NCBI RefSeq assembly: GCF_010725055.1
Contig: NZ_BJKB01000010.1
Location: 120,578 to 184,577 of the forward strand
Reading direction: 5' to 3'
Origin: Gelidibacter japonicus
Lineage (GTDB): Bacteria; Bacteroidota; Bacteroidia; Flavobacteriales; Flavobacteriaceae
DNA length: 64,000 nt
Below, one piece after another: positions 29,367 through 37,645 of this stretch; the stretch's first letter is position 1; each line of letters starts with the position of its first letter. The notes under the pieces were generated by a model. It saw only the letters and a program-made list of their open reading frames with translations. It made no database searches and was not told where the DNA came from. The position numbers and the translations under genes were made by a program.

Positions 29367-30240
29367 TACTTTAATCAACTTACAAAGACGACAAAAAAGT
29401 GCTGGCGATATGGCATCTGTGGTACGCACCATGAAGGCTATGGCCACTTCCAATATTACCCAATATGAAATGTCAGTACAGTCATTACAAGATTATTACC
29501 GCACCATTTCCCTTGGGATACACGCCTGTTTTAAAAAGGAAAGGATTTCGTTGATTGCAGATCATCATGATAAAAAAAACTCGAAATCCGTGGCCATCAT
29601 CTTTGGATCAGATCAGGGATTGGTGGGACGATTTAACGACACAGTAAGTTCTTACGCCCAAGATATCATAAAAGAGATTCCGGGCCAAACGGAAATCTGG
29701 GTCGTTGGCGACAGAGTGTATGCCTTGCTTTTGGATGGGAATTTTTCACCCACAAAACGTTTTGGAGTTCCAAATTCTGTTTCTGCGATCACGCCTTTGG
29801 TCAATGAGATTTTAATTAAAAGTGAAGAATACCGACAGAGAGACCAGTTTTATAGTTTTTATATTTTTCACAATACCCCAATGGAAGGGGCGCATTACCG
29901 ACCAGAGAGCCAACAATTGTTTCCGCCTGATAAAAAATGGGAAGAAGACATAGCGAGCATGGAATGGCCGTCGCAAAATGTACCACAAGTTATTGGAGGT
30001 ACTGAAAATACTTTAAGGACGCTGATAAGCGAATATCTTTTTGTGTCCTTGTATAAGGCAAGCGCTGAGTCTTTGGCCGCCGAAAATGCCAGTAGATTGG
30101 AAGCCATGGAGCGGGCAGAAAAAAATATAGATGAGATGTTAGACGATCTGAAACGAGGATACAATCGCCTTAGACAAAGCACTATCGATGAAGAGCTTTT
30201 TGATGTGATCGCGGGGTTTGAGGCACTGAGAGAAAAGTGA
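29359..30240 (+). CDS. atpG: N-ATPase subunit gamma
   Basis: A 293-residue central-stalk subunit. The N-terminal helix has INLQRRQKSAGDMASVVRTM and KAMATSNITQYEMSV; the mid-protein Rossmann-like part has SVAIIFGSDQGLVGRFND; the C-terminal helix carries SLYKASAESLAAENASRLEAMERAEKN, corresponding to the conserved SEx2AR/MxAM block of F-type gamma. It is the last gene of the operon, overlapping atpA by 8 bases and followed 97 bases later by a strong terminator. Confidence 0.92.
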   Translation: MSDTLINLQRRQKSAGDMASVVRTMKAMATSNITQYEMSVQSLQDYYRTISLGIHACFKKERISLIADHHDKKNSKSVAIIFGSDQGLVGRFNDTVSSYAQDIIKEIPGQTEIWVVGDRVYALLLDGNFSPTKRFGVPNSVSAITPLVNEILIKSEEYRQRDQFYSFYIFHNTPMEGAHYRPESQQLFPPDKKWEEDIASMEWPSQNVPQVIGGTENTLRTLISEYLFVSLYKASAESLAAENASRLEAMERAEKNIDEMLDDLKRGYNRLRQSTIDEELFDVIAGFEALREK

Positions 30241-30337
30241 TGTGAGACAAATGATTGATCGTATCTACTTAATGTATGATGGTTATATATTTGGAAATTA
30301 GAGCAATCCTATCTCATTTCCACCAAATCATAAATAT

Positions 30338-30384
30338 AACTGAAAAGGCCTTTGAAGTTTTCAAAGACCTTTTCAGTTTATAAT
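30338..30384 (+). terminator. Terminator of the atp operon
   Basis: A 17-18-bp stem with one mismatch (ACTGAAAAGG.CTTTGAA pairing with TTCAAAG.CCTTTTCAGT, 30339-30378), a four-base loop and a T-rich tail. It is 97 bases after the atpG stop. Confidence 0.85.
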
Positions 30385-30452
30385 AATTGTTAAGCTTAAT
30401 ATGTTTTTCATCTCGCTTTTATTTTATTGGAGATCACGAAGTTTCAATTAAA

Positions 30453-30758
30453 CTAAAAGTCTAATGCAGGGCCACTATAAGGAACCATTCCAGCTGGTCG
30501 GTGTGTTAATCGTGCACGTCGGGCTTCCCGTTCGTTTTGAATCTCTAGTTTCTGAGCTTCCATTCTTCTCGCTGCATCCTTAATATATTGTTCGGTTTGC
30601 TCGCGAATGGTTGCTTTCAATTCTTGTTCCTGCTGTTGCTGATAAATTCTAAGATTCCTTTGGTTTTCCTCTGAACTTATCCGTTTATAGTTTTCTTGAG
30701 CAGACACTCCCATAAAAGAAAAAGCTGCAATTGACAGGCAAATAAAAATACGTTTCAT
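30453..30758 (-). CDS. Small secreted Gln/Glu-rich protein
   Basis: A 101-residue protein with a clear signal peptide (MKRIFICLSIAAFSFMGVSA, cleavage after VSA). The mature part is a single charged helix rich in Gln, Glu and Arg (YQQQQEQELKATIREQTEQY, RRMEAQKLEIQNEREARRAR) with a short proline-containing tail. I do not recognise the family; a periplasmic coiled-coil or chaperone-like role is only a guess. It has its own regulated promoter at 30839-30881. Confidence 0.75.
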   Translation of the reverse strand: MKRIFICLSIAAFSFMGVSAQENYKRISSEENQRNLRIYQQQQEQELKATIREQTEQYIKDAARRMEAQKLEIQNEREARRARLTHRPAGMVPYSGPALDF

Positions 30759-30838
30759 TTAAATAGTTTTAAAGTTATTAATTTTTGGAACACATCTAAT
30801 CAGACTAAACATCTCGGCTATTATGTTCCAATCTGTTT

Positions 30839-30881
30839 TTAATATACTTGATAATTAGAAGGTTAGCAATGACTTGGGTCA
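30839..30881 (-). promoter_or_regulatory. TGA-N6-TCA regulated promoter of small secreted protein
   Basis: The palindrome is at 30870-30881 (minus strand TGACCCAAGTCA), 23 bp, then TATATTAA at 30846-30839; predicted start near 30834, 76 bases before the ATG. The remaining gap to 31133 shows no gene. Confidence 0.65.
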
Positions 30882-31133
30882 GTTGTATTGTTTTACAATG
30901 TCAATTGGGATGACTTATGGCTGGATGCAGTGACAAGGCCTGAATAGACTTATTTGCCTAATAAAACTTAGGATAGTGAAGGTTGAGAGCAGAATCTGAG
31001 CGATATGTCTGGGCCATTAAGAAGGAAGTTTGAAAATATAAAAAAAGTCAGATCAGTGGAGACCTTATGATTCCTTTTTCCTACTTGGTTTTATATGAAT
31101 GTCTTTTTATTGAATGGTTAAGTTGTCATAATT

Positions 31134-31994
31134 CTAAAGATGGAACTTGCCATAATTCTTGGCATTAAAACTCATTAAAGGAATTTTACCGTAAGACTTC
31201 ATTTTTTTCAAGAGATTTCGGTAAAATAGATCCGAGGCATAACTTGTACTTTCGCGCTCAAGCATCCCGATGATATCTGCATTGGTTTTGTCGGAATATG
31301 CTTTCAGTTCATTGAAAATATCATCCGAATATAAAACATCCAATTCCACCTTGGCATATTTCACATGTTTATCAATCTTTTCTTTTCTTTGTGACTTCTC
31401 TATGTCACATATGGTTTTGTCCAATGGGCAAATATGAACTATTTTGATGATAGCATCAAGAGGCTTGGCTATTGTTGCCAGTTTACAAATGGCGTCGAGA
31501 TCCTCTTGTTGAAAATCGGTAGCATATACAATGGTTTTGATTGGATTATACGTCGTATCTCCTGGAATTGTCAATACGGGATAAGGTGCTTTTTCGACAA
31601 GACCTCTTGCCGTACTGCCCATGATCAGTCTTCGTAATTTGCTTGTACTATTCATCCCGGTGACGATCAGTAGCGATTGGATCTTTTCGGCTTTTGATAC
31701 AATGCCATCCACTGCCGATTTGTCCTGAATGGCTTCTACAGCCACATTTAATGTTTCTATATCACCTCCTAAATGTTTATTGCAAAACTCCTCAAGCTGG
31801 TTATTATGCTTCTTAAAAACATCCTTTTCAAGATTTGGGAATGGAATTCTTGCTCTGGATTGCATAGTTGAGGGACTTTCAAAAACGTGAACTACCCATA
31901 ATTTGGCTTTTAGGCTCAAACTCATATTATAAGCATATTTTAAGGCAGCGACGGAGTTTTCAGAATAATCAGTGGCGTATAAAATCGATTTCAT
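31134..31994 (-). CDS. Tandem universal stress protein (UspA family)
   Basis: A 286-residue protein with two Usp domains. Domain 1 (about 1-148) begins MKSILYATDYSENSVAALKY and has the ATP-binding pattern GMNSTSKLRRLIMGSTARGL followed by PYPVLTIPG. Domain 2 (about 150-280, starting KTIVYATDFQQEDLDAI) lacks the glycine loop and is probably non-nucleotide-binding. Tandem Usp proteins are linked to growth arrest and low-energy survival. Its regulated promoter is among the best in the window, with a predicted leader of only about 20 bases. Confidence 0.92.
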   Translation of the reverse strand: MKSILYATDYSENSVAALKYAYNMSLSLKAKLWVVHVFESPSTMQSRARIPFPNLEKDVFKKHNNQLEEFCNKHLGGDIETLNVAVEAIQDKSAVDGIVSKAEKIQSLLIVTGMNSTSKLRRLIMGSTARGLVEKAPYPVLTIPGDTTYNPIKTIVYATDFQQEDLDAICKLATIAKPLDAIIKIVHICPLDKTICDIEKSQRKEKIDKHVKYAKVELDVLYSDDIFNELKAYSDKTNADIIGMLERESTSYASDLFYRNLLKKMKSYGKIPLMSFNAKNYGKFHL

Positions 31995-32019
31995 TTTAAC
32001 TTTAGTTTTAATTAAAAAT

Positions 32020-32062
32020 CAAATTTAAGAAACGAATCGTCAAAAGGATATGATATCAATCA
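32020..32062 (-). promoter_or_regulatory. TGA-N6-TCA regulated promoter of usp
   Basis: The palindrome is at 32051-32062 (minus strand TGATTGATATCA), 23 bp, then a perfect TAAATTTG at 32027-32020; predicted start near 32015. The rest of the 408-base gap to 32402 shows no gene and no promoter of this type for the plus-strand neighbour. Confidence 0.75.
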
Positions 32063-32402
32063 TCTTGACTATTAATTCTTTAAATATGGTTAATTATTTG
32101 AAACGTTTCATCTTGACAATTTTTAGACTTAGGAAAACTGTTGGAAGTTGAACTGTTTTAACCATTGTAAAATGTATTTTTTTTTGGAATTGCGTATATG
32201 TTATGATAAATGCCTCCGTGCCTGTCCACAAAAATCTACTGTAATTCTTTTTCAGAGTGCCATTGAATTTCAGGTGTGTTATTTTTTATAAATTGGAAGT
32301 ACAAAGTTTTCCTATTGTCGTTTTTTACTAGTAAATTCCATCTTTCTTATTAAAACAAACTGAAACAATGGACTTTTAGTCTCAAAACCAAATAAGATAA
32401 CT

Positions 32403-33476
32403 ATGATTGACAAAATAGGTATTCTCGGCTTAGGTAGAGTGGGTAGTCTTGTGGCTACCTTGTTAAGTTCGAAATATGAAGTAGAAGGTATGGATCGTCT
32501 AGAACCTGATGATTCGCTCCCTTTTAAAATTATAATAGGTGATGTTTCCAAAGATGAAACGATTCGTGAATTTCTAAAACACAAAAAAGCCGTAGTATCT
32601 TGTTTGCCTTTTTTTCTCAATGTCAACATAGCTCAAATAGCATCCGACATGGGTGTACATTACTTCGATTTAACTGAAGATGTACCCACACTGAATGCTA
32701 TTCGCGAAATGTCCAAAAACAGCAAGGCTGTATTAGCTCCTCAATGCGGTTTGGCACCAGGATTTATCGGAATACTAGGTGCTGGATTGTACGCTCAGTT
32801 TTCTGAAATTCGAGCTGTAAAACTTAGAGTGGGGGCATTGCCTCTTCATCCTATGGGGCAATTGGGCTATAGTTTTACTTGGAGTGCAGAAGGAGTGATC
32901 AATGAATATCTTAATGACGCCGAAGTCATTCACAACAGTCAGCGAAAAATGGTTAGCTCCCTCGACGATGTGGAATCCATCAATATCAACGGACGCCAGT
33001 ATGAGGCTTTTTCTACTTCAGGTGGGCTGGGGACTATGTGTGAAACTTTAGATGGCCAAGTAGATACCTTAAACTACAAAACCATGAGATATCCCGGACA
33101 TCGAAATGCCATGAAATTGTTGCTTTATGATCTACAGTTAAAAAACGACCGAAAATTGGCGAAGGAAATTTTGAACAATGCCTTGCCGCTGGTCGATGAT
33201 GATATCGTTTTGATTTATGCCGCTGTGGAAGGAAAGATAAATGGCGACTTGAGAAGAAAGGAATTTAGCGAATCTTACCGAAACATTACTTTGGATGGTA
33301 AGGATTGGCGGGCTATAAGTTGGACTACGGCTTGCAGCATTTCAGCTGTCGTAGACCTTGTTTCTGAAGGGAAATTAAAAAGCAAAGGTTTTATTAAACA
33401 GGAAGAGATTCCGCTGGATATGTTTCTACAATCGCATTTCGGATCGATGTATGAGACTTATAAAGACCCTAAATAA
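32403..33476 (+). CDS. Saccharopine dehydrogenase-like NAD(P)-binding oxidoreductase
   Basis: A 357-residue protein of the saccharopine dehydrogenase C-terminal family. The Rossmann loop is IGILGLGRVGSLVATLL (about 5-21); PQCGLAPGFIGILGAGLYAQ and NGRQYEAFSTSGGLGTMCET are family blocks in the catalytic half. Relatives oxidise lysine-derived saccharopine or related carboxynorspermidine-type compounds; the substrate here is open. It precedes exonuclease III by 51 bases and may be cotranscribed with it. Confidence 0.85.
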   Translation: MIDKIGILGLGRVGSLVATLLSSKYEVEGMDRLEPDDSLPFKIIIGDVSKDETIREFLKHKKAVVSCLPFFLNVNIAQIASDMGVHYFDLTEDVPTLNAIREMSKNSKAVLAPQCGLAPGFIGILGAGLYAQFSEIRAVKLRVGALPLHPMGQLGYSFTWSAEGVINEYLNDAEVIHNSQRKMVSSLDDVESININGRQYEAFSTSGGLGTMCETLDGQVDTLNYKTMRYPGHRNAMKLLLYDLQLKNDRKLAKEILNNALPLVDDDIVLIYAAVEGKINGDLRRKEFSESYRNITLDGKDWRAISWTTACSISAVVDLVSEGKLKSKGFIKQEEIPLDMFLQSHFGSMYETYKDPK

Positions 33477-33527
33477 ATTGAGGAAAGTGTTTTAAAAATG
33501 CTTTCCAATAGTTCCAAAAACAAAAAC

Positions 33528-34292
33528 ATGAATATAATCTCTTGGAATATTAACGGTATACGTGCAATCACACAAAAGGACTTTTTTGAGGATCTATCAG
33601 AAATGGATCCATACGTATTATGTCTTCAAGAAACAAAAGCGCAAGATGAGGAAGTAGAAAAAGCTTTATCCCAATTGACCGATTATCATCACTATTATAA
33701 TTCTGCCGATAGAAGAGGTTACTCCGGAGTTGCTGTGCTATCCAAAGTAAAACCTATAGCTGTTACCAATGACATGGGGATAGAGGAGCATGATCAAGAA
33801 GGTCGCGTGATATGTGCTGAGTTTGATACTTTTTATTTGGTCAATGTCTATGTCCCCAATTCTGGACAAGAATTGGTCAGGTTAGATTATAGGCAGCAAT
33901 GGGATACAGATTTTAGAAATTATCTGATGCGTTTGAAAGAAACTAAACCGGTGATTCTATGTGGCGACTTAAATGTAGCGCATCAAGCCATCGACCTTAA
34001 AAACGACAAAGCCAATTACAATAAAACTGCAGGGTATACCCAAGTTGAAATTGACGGAATGGACCATCTTCTTGATTCTGGGTTTGTGGATTCGTGGAGA
34101 CATTTTCATCCGGATACAGTGGCCTATACCTATTGGAGTTATCGATTTAAAGCTCGCGAACGCAACACGGGATGGCGAATCGATTATTTTTTGGTCAGTA
34201 ATTCCTTATTGGATAAAGTTAAGAACGTTGAGATTTTATCCGACTATTATGGCTCCGACCATTGTCCTATTCAGTTGACGCTTGAAGTGTAA
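33528..34292 (+). CDS. xth: Exodeoxyribonuclease III
   Basis: A 254-residue DNA-repair nuclease, started at the ATG at 33528 so that MNIISWNINGIRAITQ is the N-terminus; the ten codons upstream are not domain sequence. Active-site motifs of the EEP family: SWNINGIRA, LCLQETKAQD with the metal Glu, GDLNVAHQAIDL, IDYFLVSNSLL and the terminal GSDHCPIQLTL with Asp-His. It acts on abasic sites and 3' ends in base-excision repair. It has no regulated promoter of its own. Confidence 0.95.
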   Translation: MNIISWNINGIRAITQKDFFEDLSEMDPYVLCLQETKAQDEEVEKALSQLTDYHHYYNSADRRGYSGVAVLSKVKPIAVTNDMGIEEHDQEGRVICAEFDTFYLVNVYVPNSGQELVRLDYRQQWDTDFRNYLMRLKETKPVILCGDLNVAHQAIDLKNDKANYNKTAGYTQVEIDGMDHLLDSGFVDSWRHFHPDTVAYTYWSYRFKARERNTGWRIDYFLVSNSLLDKVKNVEILSDYYGSDHCPIQLTLEV

Positions 34293-34637
34293 GATGTTGT
34301 GCTAATATTCTCAAAAAGGGTTTGAAAATATTCAAATATCAGAAAACCAGTTTGGACTCATAACTCTATTATTTTTTCAATCATAAATGAGATATGCTTG
34401 ACCGGATGTCTCTTCCTCTCAAAGGTCAAAGCGCTATCAATTAGCACCTTCTTAGGTAAAATACCGACTATGAGTGTCACATAAATACTCCTAAAAATCG
34501 ATATCGGCGTTATACCTTATGGAAATAAACACGATATTAAAAGATTAAATTGATAAAATCTTTTGGCTGAGGCATTGAAAGCAAAGTGATGATGGGTCAG
34601 ATCAACCCTTGCATATTTCGAAAATCAGGTAGCAGAC

Positions 34638-34680
34638 TGACCTTGGTCATTGCAAAATTGGAAACAAAACCATAGGTTTA
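34638..34680 (+). promoter_or_regulatory. TGA-N6-TCA regulated promoter of rtcB
   Basis: TGACCTTGGTCA at 34638-34649, 23 bp, then TAGGTTTA at 34673-34680; predicted start near 34685, 40 bases before the ATG. Bases 34293-34637 hold no gene I can support. Confidence 0.7.
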
Positions 34681-34724
34681 TCAGTTAAGTCTATACACAA
34701 ACACATTAAAAAGAATAAAAAGAT

Positions 34725-35885
34725 ATGAAAGCAGTCATTACAACGGAAAAAATACCTATAAAACTATGGTTGGAAGAAGAACAGGTGGAAGAAGGAGCCT
34801 TAGACCAAGCCCGTGATCTTGCAAATCTACCTTTTGCCTTTAAGCATATTGCCATCATGCCCGATACCCATTTAGGGTACGGTATGCCTATTGGTGCTAT
34901 TTTGGCCACCAAAGGAGCAGTGGTCCCGAATGCTGTTGGAGTAGATATTGGCTGCGGGATGTGTTCCTTACGAACAAATCTGACAGATATTGAAACAGCT
35001 GATTTAAAAGAAATCATGTCCATTATTCGAGAGACCGTCCCAGTGGGATTCAATCATCATGAGAGTCCCCAAGATGAATCTTGGATGCCTGAGAAAAAAG
35101 GTAATTTGCCCATAGTGGAGCAGGAATATAAAAGTGCCCTTCATCAGGTTGGTACTTTAGGTGGAGGAAACCACTTTATCGAAATACAAAAAGGGTCTGA
35201 TGGATACATTTGGATCATGATCCACTCAGGTTCGAGAAACATCGGTTTTACCGTGGCCAACCACTATAATAATATTGCCAAAGAGAAAAATAAAGCCTTG
35301 GAGTTACGAGTTCCGAAAGACTTGGCATTTATTCCAGAAGATTCTGAGTATTTCGATCTTTATTGGAATGAAATGAACTACTGCGTCGAATTTGCATTGG
35401 CCAATAGGAAGTTGATGATGGAACGGACAAAATCGGCTTTTAAAGAGATTATCCCTGAGGTGGAATTTTCCCATTTTATTAATAAACCCCACAACTTTGC
35501 TGCTTTGGAAGAGCACTTTGGTGAAGAGGTGATTGTACATCGAAAAGGGGCCACCCGGGCCAGAAAAGGTGAATGGGGTATGATCCCTGGATCACAGGGC
35601 ACCCAATCCTTTCTCGTAAAGGGGAAGGGAAATGTTAATTCGTTTGAATCGTGTTCCCACGGAGCAGGACGAGTCATGAGTAGGGCAGCAGCGCGTAGAA
35701 ACCTTGACCTCAAAGAAGAAAGAAAAATCCTTACGGACCAAGGGATACTACATGCCATCCGCCACAAAGGGGATTTAGACGAAGCTCCGAGCTCATACAA
35801 AGATATAGATGAGGTCATGGCAAATCAAGAGGCTTTGGTGGAGGTGCAAATCAAATTACAACCCCTAGCTGTTATCAAGGGGTGA
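34725..35885 (+). CDS. rtcB: RNA-splicing ligase RtcB
   Basis: A 386-residue 3'-phosphate/5'-OH RNA ligase. Motifs: MPDTHLGYGMPIG, VGVDIGCGMCSLRTNL with the metal Asp and Cys, TLGGGNHFIEIQ, IHSGSRNIGFTV and SCSHGAGRVMSRAAARR with the guanylated His. The C-terminal KDIDEVMANQEALVEVQIKL is also typical. It joins broken RNA ends with GTP and Mn2+. No rtcA, rtcR or archease gene is nearby; instead it sits behind the CRP-like promoter, which suggests tRNA or mRNA repair under energy stress. It is shorter than archaeal RtcB (about 480) but normal for this bacterial branch. Confidence 0.94.
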   Translation: MKAVITTEKIPIKLWLEEEQVEEGALDQARDLANLPFAFKHIAIMPDTHLGYGMPIGAILATKGAVVPNAVGVDIGCGMCSLRTNLTDIETADLKEIMSIIRETVPVGFNHHESPQDESWMPEKKGNLPIVEQEYKSALHQVGTLGGGNHFIEIQKGSDGYIWIMIHSGSRNIGFTVANHYNNIAKEKNKALELRVPKDLAFIPEDSEYFDLYWNEMNYCVEFALANRKLMMERTKSAFKEIIPEVEFSHFINKPHNFAALEEHFGEEVIVHRKGATRARKGEWGMIPGSQGTQSFLVKGKGNVNSFESCSHGAGRVMSRAAARRNLDLKEERKILTDQGILHAIRHKGDLDEAPSSYKDIDEVMANQEALVEVQIKLQPLAVIKG

Positions 35886-36010
35886 TATAGAAACACCCAT
35901 CGATTTCTTAACTCCCCGAGACTCTCTCGTTTAGTTTTTTTTAATTTGAATACCTCGTGGGCTCTACCTGTCCGTGTTGCTTGGAAGGCCCCGGGGTCGT
36001 TTATTGGACG

Positions 36011-36053
36011 TGACCTGGGTCATTTCAAATAAGGAGATTTCATCATAACTTAG
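36011..36053 (+). promoter_or_regulatory. TGA-N6-TCA regulated promoter of first ytxH-like gene
   Basis: TGACCTGGGTCA at 36011-36022, 23 bp, then TAACTTAG at 36046-36053; predicted start near 36058, 30 bases before the ATG. Confidence 0.7.
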
Positions 36054-36087
36054 ATATTTTAAAGAATAACTTAAAACATAAAAAATC

Positions 36088-36273
36088 ATGAAAAATTGTA
36101 ATGGAAAATTAATGCTCGCACTTTTAACAGGTGCAACACTCGGTGCTGGACTTGGAATTCTTTTTGCGCCATATAAAGGCAGTAAAACCAGAAGAAAAAT
36201 AAAAAGGTCAGTTACAGATGCTTCTCAGAACGTTTCGGAATTTGTAAAAGACGCCAAGGACGCGCTTATCTAA
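36088..36273 (+). CDS. YtxH-domain small protein
   Basis: A 61-residue protein with the YtxH pattern: a short N-terminal hydrophobic helix (LMLALLTGATLGAGLGILFA) followed by PYKGSKTRRKIKRSVTD and a charged helical tail. YtxH proteins are small membrane-associated general-stress proteins of unknown action. A longer paralogue lies at 45270-45599, also behind a regulated promoter. A strong terminator follows 48 bases after the stop. Confidence 0.85.
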   Translation: MKNCNGKLMLALLTGATLGAGLGILFAPYKGSKTRRKIKRSVTDASQNVSEFVKDAKDALI

Positions 36274-36320
36274 AATGCAGATGTTAAGTAGACGATAAGT
36301 TTTGGAAAAACCCCTAAAGA

Positions 36321-36360
36321 AAGACCTTAAAACATAGAAATATGTTTTAAGGTCTTTTTC
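36321..36360 (+). terminator. Terminator after ytxH-like gene
   Basis: A perfect 16-bp stem AAGACCTTAAAACATA / TATGTTTTAAGGTCTT with GAAA loop, followed by a T-run. The following stretch to 36625 contains no gene I can support. Confidence 0.9.
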
Positions 36361-36625
36361 TATAATATTAATTCCATTAATATCACTTTAGATTAAAATA
36401 CGTTGGTTTTTTACGCCAATTAGTGCTTTTGCCACGTGCTGCCACACAGTTGGATAGGCTACCCTGACCATGAGTTCTTGTACGGCAACCAAATGATTGG
36501 AAACCTGAGTTTGATATCATGCGCAATTAAAATTTTTAGAAAAGCAAAATATGAATTTATATCCTACAGCCGCTATGAATGCGCTGAAGCTGATTAGAGT
36601 GAATAAGACAATTTATTATTCAAAC

Positions 36626-37255
36626 TTAGGACATTCTTGACTTTAATATGGCTTTTACTTCTGCATCGTCAACCTGTTCAAAGTCTTCATAGAACTGACC
36701 AACAGACATAAAATTAGCCGGAGCCGAAAGACAAATAACTTCATCAATATAAAGTGAGTCTTGAAGCTTTTGTAACGTGCTTTTAGGAGACACGGGAATG
36801 GCCACGATTATTTTTTCAGGTTGCTCTGCATGCAACATTTCTATGGTTGACATGATGGTGTTGCCAGTCGCAATGCCATCATCTACAATAATTAAAATCT
36901 TATCTTTTAATTTAAGCGGTGCTTTTTTGCCATAATAATCTTGATAACGTTCGGAAAGTAAGGCTCTGATTTCTTTGGTTTCTTTCTCAATATAACCGTC
37001 AGAGACTTGAGAGGCAGAATCACTTAAAACCCGACTTCCCAAGGTCACTGCGCCAATGGCGAATTCTTTGTGAAGCGGATGCCCTATTTTTTTGGAAAGC
37101 ACCACCTCTAAGGGTAATTTAAGTTGATTTGCAACAACATTTCCCATGGGTACTCCACCTCGTGGAATAGCCAAGATTATGGCGTTCTTGTTTTTATAGG
37201 TTGCAAGTTTTTCTGCTAACAAATTGGCAGCTTCAATTCTATCTTTAAATTTCAT
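36626..37255 (-). CDS. Phosphoribosyltransferase-family protein
   Basis: A 209-residue type I phosphoribosyltransferase. The PRPP loop is KILIIVDDGIATGNTIMSTI (about 116-135), with an N-terminal IILAIPRGGVPMGNVVANQL and KKIGHPLHKEFAIGAV in the middle. This subgroup (often annotated near Usp and PEP-synthase genes) has no defined acceptor base. A regulated promoter lies 247 bases upstream of the ATG at the predicted start, leaving a long leader. Confidence 0.86.
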   Translation of the reverse strand: MKFKDRIEAANLLAEKLATYKNKNAIILAIPRGGVPMGNVVANQLKLPLEVVLSKKIGHPLHKEFAIGAVTLGSRVLSDSASQVSDGYIEKETKEIRALLSERYQDYYGKKAPLKLKDKILIIVDDGIATGNTIMSTIEMLHAEQPEKIIVAIPVSPKSTLQKLQDSLYIDEVICLSAPANFMSVGQFYEDFEQVDDAEVKAILKSRMS

Positions 37256-37506
37256 TGCGTTTATTTTTTACATAGTTTGTAAACCAATCGTAGGTTAATT
37301 TTGTCACGAATAGCGACTTGCCTGGTTTGGAAAATAGAGATGTTATATCTTTAATGATGATATTATATGTGGACCTATTTATTGGTCTGAAAGGTTTATG
37401 GCTGACATCTATCAGAGGGATTTGTGCTTTTGATCGACAATCCTGAGATCAACAATAAAACTCCATAAACTTTATTAACTTCTTTATTTTCAATAATTTT
37501 AATTGG

Positions 37507-37549
37507 TTAAGTTATATTGAAAATAAATTAGGCCAAATGATTTGGGTCA
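37507..37549 (-). promoter_or_regulatory. TGA-N6-TCA regulated promoter of phosphoribosyltransferase
   Basis: The palindrome is at 37538-37549 (minus strand TGACCCAAATCA), 23 bp, then TAACTTAA at 37514-37507, a weaker -7 match; predicted start near 37502. Nothing else stands out in 37256-37645. Confidence 0.55.
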
Positions 37550-37645
37550 GACATTTCGATAAACGTCATGCTGGTTCTAATGCCATTGAACATCATTTTT
37601 TATGCGCAAATCCTGATAATACCTACTTAAAATTTAATAGGTGGT

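Noticed and set aside
36365..36625. Remnant gene between the ytxH terminator and the phosphoribosyltransferase gene
   Set aside because: Short frames exist on both strands, but none has recognisable motifs or consistent composition.
37403..37414. TGACATCTATCA palindrome as a further regulator site
   Set aside because: There is no TAnnTTnn element 23 bp away on either strand. The bare palindrome is expected by chance at this frequency.
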